Assembly: GCA_964388965.1 (NCBI GenBank)
Contig: CAYMCP010000026.1
Coordinates: 1-40,374, forward strand
DNA length: 40,374 bases
Direction: 5' to 3'
Origin: Albibeggiatoa sp964388965
GTDB lineage: Bacteria > Pseudomonadota > Gammaproteobacteria > Beggiatoales > Beggiatoaceae
Below the pieces are notes generated by a model. It worked only from the letters and a program-made list of their open reading frames with translations, ran no database searches and was not told the origin of the DNA. This document shows positions 37,241 to 40,374 of the stretch, one piece after another. Made by a program: the position numbers and the translations under genes. Every line of letters begins with the position of its first letter. Within the stretch, counting starts at the first letter, position 1.

Positions 37241-38521
37241 CTAGTTACCTGTTACCATTGACTTACCATGTTGGATAAAATACTCAAATTCCTCGCGGAA
37301 ATTTTTCACAAAACTAATAACAGGCATAGCAGCAGCGTCACCCAAAGCGCAAATAGTCCGACCAGAAATTTTATTTGCCACATCGTCTAACATTTCTAAA
37401 TCTTCCATTTTGCCATGACCGTGCGCAATGCGGTGCATCATGCGCGACAACCAACCCGTACCTTCACGACAAGGCGTACATTGACCGCAAGATTCTTCGT
37501 GGTAAAAATGAGAAATTCGCGCTAATGCTTTGACCATACAAGTGGTTTCGTCCATGACGATCACCGAACCCGCTCCTAACATTGAGCCTGCTTTAGCGAG
37601 TGAGTCATAATCCATCGTTAAATCCATTATAACATCAGCTTTTAATACAGGCGTAGATGACCCGCCCGGAATGACCGCTTTTAATTGATGCCCATTGCGC
37701 ACCCCGCCTGCCATTTTTAATAAATCTTTAAATGCTATACCCATTGGCACTTCAAAGTTTTGCGGATTATTCACATGACCAGAGACACAAAATAATTTGG
37801 TACCGCCATTGTTAGGCTTGCCTATTTCCAAAAACCACTCTGCACCTTTGTCTAAAATACTGGGCACAGAAGCTAAAGTTTCCGTGTTATTAATCGTAGT
37901 GGGTTTGCCGTATAAACCGTAACTGGCTGGAAAAGGCGGTTTAAAACGCGGCTGTCCTTTTTTACCTTCGATGGATTCTAACAATGCCGTTTCTTCACCA
38001 CAAATATAAGCGCCTGCGCCGTAATGCGTGTATAAATCGAAATCCACACCAGAATTAAGTAAATTTTTACCTAATAAACCGCTGGCATAGGCTTCCTCAA
38101 GTGCCGCTTCAAAACGAGCAATCGGTTCTGCAAACTCGCCTCGAATGTAGTTATAGCCGACTGTTGCACCAATGGTATAGCCCGCAATAATCATCCCTTC
38201 AATGACGGCATGAGGATTGTAGCGCAAAATATCACGGTCTTTACAAGTACCGGGTTCGCCTTCGTCGGAGTTGCAGACAATATACTTTTGTCCTGGTTTA
38301 TTGCGCTGACCGAGCATAAAGCTCCATTTCAACCCTGTTGAAAAGCCCGCGCCCCCACGTCCACGCAAACCTGAACTTTTAAGCTGTTCGATGATGTCTT
38401 GTGGGTCGGGCTGTTCTTGTAAAATTTGGCGTAAAACCTTGTAGCCTCCCGCCTGTTCATACACAGAAAGCGTCCAAGATTTGTCCGTTTCAATATTGCG
38501 ATAACATACTTTTTCTGTCAT
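37241..38521 (-). CDS. nuoF: NADH-quinone oxidoreductase subunit F
   Basis: The NADH- and FMN-binding subunit of respiratory complex I; it takes electrons from NADH. The 426 residues hold the nucleotide-binding GLRGRGGAGFSTGLKW stretch (51-66), GEPGTCKDRD (88-97), CGEETALLES (174-183) and the N3 [4Fe-4S] ligands Cys345, Cys348, Cys351 and Cys391. AGGA lies eight bases before the ATG. Normally nuoG follows; here the next gene is convergent fabI, so the operon ends with nuoF. Two Uma2 genes separate it from nuoE upstream. Confidence 0.97.
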   Translation of the reverse strand: MTEKVCYRNIETDKSWTLSVYEQAGGYKVLRQILQEQPDPQDIIEQLKSSGLRGRGGAGFSTGLKWSFMLGQRNKPGQKYIVCNSDEGEPGTCKDRDILRYNPHAVIEGMIIAGYTIGATVGYNYIRGEFAEPIARFEAALEEAYASGLLGKNLLNSGVDFDLYTHYGAGAYICGEETALLESIEGKKGQPRFKPPFPASYGLYGKPTTINNTETLASVPSILDKGAEWFLEIGKPNNGGTKLFCVSGHVNNPQNFEVPMGIAFKDLLKMAGGVRNGHQLKAVIPGGSSTPVLKADVIMDLTMDYDSLAKAGSMLGAGSVIVMDETTCMVKALARISHFYHEESCGQCTPCREGTGWLSRMMHRIAHGHGKMEDLEMLDDVANKISGRTICALGDAAAMPVISFVKNFREEFEYFIQHGKSMVTGN

Positions 38522-38561
38522 GGAACGTTCCTATTTTTGTGTAACAGATAGCGTTTATCTG

Positions 38562-39206
38562 CTATATCAAACCTTGTTGTTTAATTTCTTCAATTAGTTT
38601 TTTACAAGCTTGTGCATGTCCAATTTCATAGCCTAGCTCAATTAATTGTAAAATATGAGTTTCTAAATTTAAATTGGGAAAAATTGCACTATCTGGAGTT
38701 ATCTCATAATTTTGTTGTTTTAGTTGATAAATGACTAATTCATCACCGTCAAAAAACCACAGTTCAGGCACACCAATACTGGCATAAATGTCTAATTTTT
38801 TAGTCGAATCCGTTGATATATCAATTTCAATCGCCAAATCTGGCGGGACATCTTGCGCTAAATCAATTTTTTGTTTATTTCTAACTTCCGGTTCATTTTG
38901 AATATAAAAACAATTATCTGGCTCAATACCCTTTTGAAGCTTATTTTGTTTTAATGTGAAGTTGCCTAATGCCATACAACCCTTGCCAGTAATGCAACAC
39001 AATTCATAAATAAAAAATTGAATATCGGCATTGTACAAGCCATGCGTAGATGAAGGACTCATTATTTCCAAAACACCGTCGCTATAGGACAATCTATCAG
39101 CATAACCCTCGCCTAAATCTTCCAAAAAATTCTCATAAGTTCGCCATGTAACTGGGGAAATTTGAGTAATTTGCGAACCTAATTTATTGATATGAACTGT
39201 TTGCAT
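38562..39206 (-). CDS. Uma2-family (DUF820) putative endonuclease, copy A
   Basis: A 214-residue Uma2 protein with a PD-(D/E)xK-like nuclease fold; its role is not established. Candidate active-site residues: Asp97 in GIEPD, Asp123 and Glu127 in PPDLAIEI, Lys136/Lys137. GVPELWFFDGDEL is typical. The start at 39206 is preceded by AGGT eight bases upstream and shares its first 12 codons, base for base, with copy B, which supports this start rather than 39269. It sits 40 bases upstream of nuoF in the same orientation. Confidence 0.88.
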   Translation of the reverse strand: MQTVHINKLGSQITQISPVTWRTYENFLEDLGEGYADRLSYSDGVLEIMSPSSTHGLYNADIQFFIYELCCITGKGCMALGNFTLKQNKLQKGIEPDNCFYIQNEPEVRNKQKIDLAQDVPPDLAIEIDISTDSTKKLDIYASIGVPELWFFDGDELVIYQLKQQNYEITPDSAIFPNLNLETHILQLIELGYEIGHAQACKKLIEEIKQQGLI

Positions 39207-39216
39207 AGTTTGATAC

Positions 39217-39849
39217 CTAACTAATCGTTTTTGCCCAATCCATATATTTATCCCAAGCTTCAGTTTCATCTTCTAAGCTGGCTTCAATAAATTCAGGTAA
39301 TACTTTGCAAAGATTAATTTGAGTAAAAATATTACTTTTATCTGTTTTTTGATAATTTCCGTTTTCTAATATATAAATAGCTAATTTTTCTGCATCATAC
39401 AACCAAACTTCCTTAATACCTAAAGATTTGCAAATATCCAATTTTTTAGTTGAGTCCGTCGTTATACCAATCTCAATTACCAAATCAGGGGCGGGATATT
39501 GGGTTAAATCAATTTCACGACAATCTTTAATTTGTGATTGATTTTCAAAGTAATAACATAAATCTGGCTCAATACCTGTTTGAATATCCGCACGTTGTAA
39601 GGTTGCAGGTCCAAAACTTCTTCTTTTCAATTTGAAAGTATGAACTAATATTTTGATAAAATCATGGATTAAAATCTGATAATTTGCATGAGAAAATGAC
39701 GGACTCATAATTTCCAATTTACCATGACTATATGCCAAACGCGCAGCATAACTTTCGCCTAAATCATGTATAACCTGCTCATAAGTTACCCAAGACATGG
39801 GTATTTGCACGACTTGCGAACCTAATTTATTGATATGAACTGTTTGCAT
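39217..39849 (-). CDS. Uma2-family (DUF820) putative endonuclease, copy B
   Basis: A 210-residue paralogue of the next gene, with matching residues: Asp96 in GIEPD, Asp122/Glu126 in APDLVIEI, Lys135/Lys136, and GIKEVWLYD. The first 36 bases (MQTVHINKLGSQ) are identical in DNA to copy A, while the rest has diverged, so either a recent conversion has re-homogenised the start or translation initiation is constrained. AAAGGT precedes the ATG; an open frame continues to 39894 but the shared start favours 39849. It follows nuoE after 47 bases and copy A follows after ten. Confidence 0.88.
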   Translation of the reverse strand: MQTVHINKLGSQVVQIPMSWVTYEQVIHDLGESYAARLAYSHGKLEIMSPSFSHANYQILIHDFIKILVHTFKLKRRSFGPATLQRADIQTGIEPDLCYYFENQSQIKDCREIDLTQYPAPDLVIEIGITTDSTKKLDICKSLGIKEVWLYDAEKLAIYILENGNYQKTDKSNIFTQINLCKVLPEFIEASLEDETEAWDKYMDWAKTIS

Positions 39850-39896
39850 CGTTTTGTTACCTTTTGTGCTGCAATATTTTTCATCACAGCACAACG

Positions 39897-40374
39897 TTAG
39901 TTTAATTCTGCTAACATTTGGTCAACTTTTTCAGGAGTTAAATTTTCGTAGTATTGGTCTGCGACTTGAATCACAGGTGCATTGACACACGCGCCTAAAC
40001 ATTCAACTTCTTTGAGTGAATACTTACCATCTTTAGTAATTTCGCGGAAATCTTTTACACCTAATTTTTGTTTTAAGTGGTCAACAATTTCATCAGAGCC
40101 GTTGAGCATACAGGAAATATTGGTACAAACACAGATTTTATGCTTGCCTACGGGTTTGTGCTCGTACATGGAGTAAAACGTAGCAACTTCATAAACCGCT
40201 ATTGGCTGCATGTCCAAATAAGCTGCGATTTCATCCATTAATTCTCGAGTTAAATATCCGCCATTTTGCTTTTGCGCAATCATCAATGCAGCCATGACAG
40301 CGGATTGTTTTTGATTTTCTGGGTATTTCTGTAACCATTTATCAATTTGCGCGTAAGATTCTGGGGTTAATAAT
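39897..40374 (-). CDS. nuoE: NADH-quinone oxidoreductase subunit E (5' end beyond window)
   Basis: The small [2Fe-2S] subunit (cluster N1a) of complex I. The ligands follow the family spacing: two Cys in CTNISC (four apart) and two in CLGAC (three apart). The frame stays open to the window edge with LLTPESYAQIDKWLQKYPE, a normal NuoE N-terminal region, so about 158 residues are seen and only a few may be missing; the internal Met at 40295 is not the start. It is the first of the nuo genes in this block, followed by two Uma2 genes and nuoF. Confidence 0.95.
   Translation of the reverse strand, partial: LLTPESYAQIDKWLQKYPENQKQSAVMAALMIAQKQNGGYLTRELMDEIAAYLDMQPIAVYEVATFYSMYEHKPVGKHKICVCTNISCMLNGSDEIVDHLKQKLGVKDFREITKDGKYSLKEVECLGACVNAPVIQVADQYYENLTPEKVDQMLAELN

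Overview
The window is about 40 kb of AT-rich DNA from a Gram-negative bacterium. Lipid A-type and lipoprotein genes, ubiC, cmoB, rmf-like, nuoE/nuoF and the overall protein style point to a gammaproteobacterium. The DUF928 protein, the giant multi-PAS and adenylate-cyclase signalling proteins and the AT-rich base composition suggest a Beggiatoa/Thiotrichales-type organism; that placement is inference. No tRNA, rRNA, CRISPR array, transposase or prophage was recognised. One 100-base run of N (29218-29317) is an assembly gap.

Layout. 193-4628: a lone ParA-type ATPase convergent with a very large membrane sensor kinase carrying a C-terminal adenylate cyclase. 5171-8572: housekeeping genes on the plus strand (nadD-rsfS, then serC-serA). 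8643-16998: a minus-strand block with a Dph6-like PP-loop protein, a three-gene unit (SPFH protein, receptor-family lipoprotein, two-helix mini-protein), a DegQ/HtrA protease and an eight-PAS diguanylate cyclase. 17232-19387: lysA and a small DxD glycosyltransferase. 19524-21758 (minus): an rmf-like gene, an LpxH-like phosphoesterase and an overlapping GT4 glycosyltransferase. 22067-25621 (plus): a TPR-glycosyltransferase, an ODP-type di-iron MBL protein and pgsA. 25733-33636 (minus): a DUF928 protein, cmoB, a secreted protein made of near-identical 16-residue repeats and split by the gap, yraN, ubiC and a large secreted beta-helix protein. 33989-37064 (plus): a GspF/PilC platform protein, a DUF815 ATPase and fabI. 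37241-40374 (minus): nuoF, two tandem Uma2-family genes, and nuoE running off the window edge.

How the genes work together. Most of the window is core metabolism (NAD, serine, lysine, phospholipid, fatty acid, ubiquinone, complex I) interleaved with signalling (cAMP, c-di-GMP, probable oxygen sensing) and envelope genes. The most unusual items are: (1) two Uma2 genes sitting between nuoE and nuoF, with nuoG absent after nuoF; (2) the 48-bp repeat gene with the gap inside its array; (3) a small family of intergenic hairpins sharing the core TTGGGACRAGGAA, all in the same orientation; (4) the SPFH / binding-lipoprotein / mini-protein unit; (5) the ODP-like oxygen-sensor candidate. No wholly new multi-gene system is proven here; the SPFH unit is the best candidate for an uncharacterised module.
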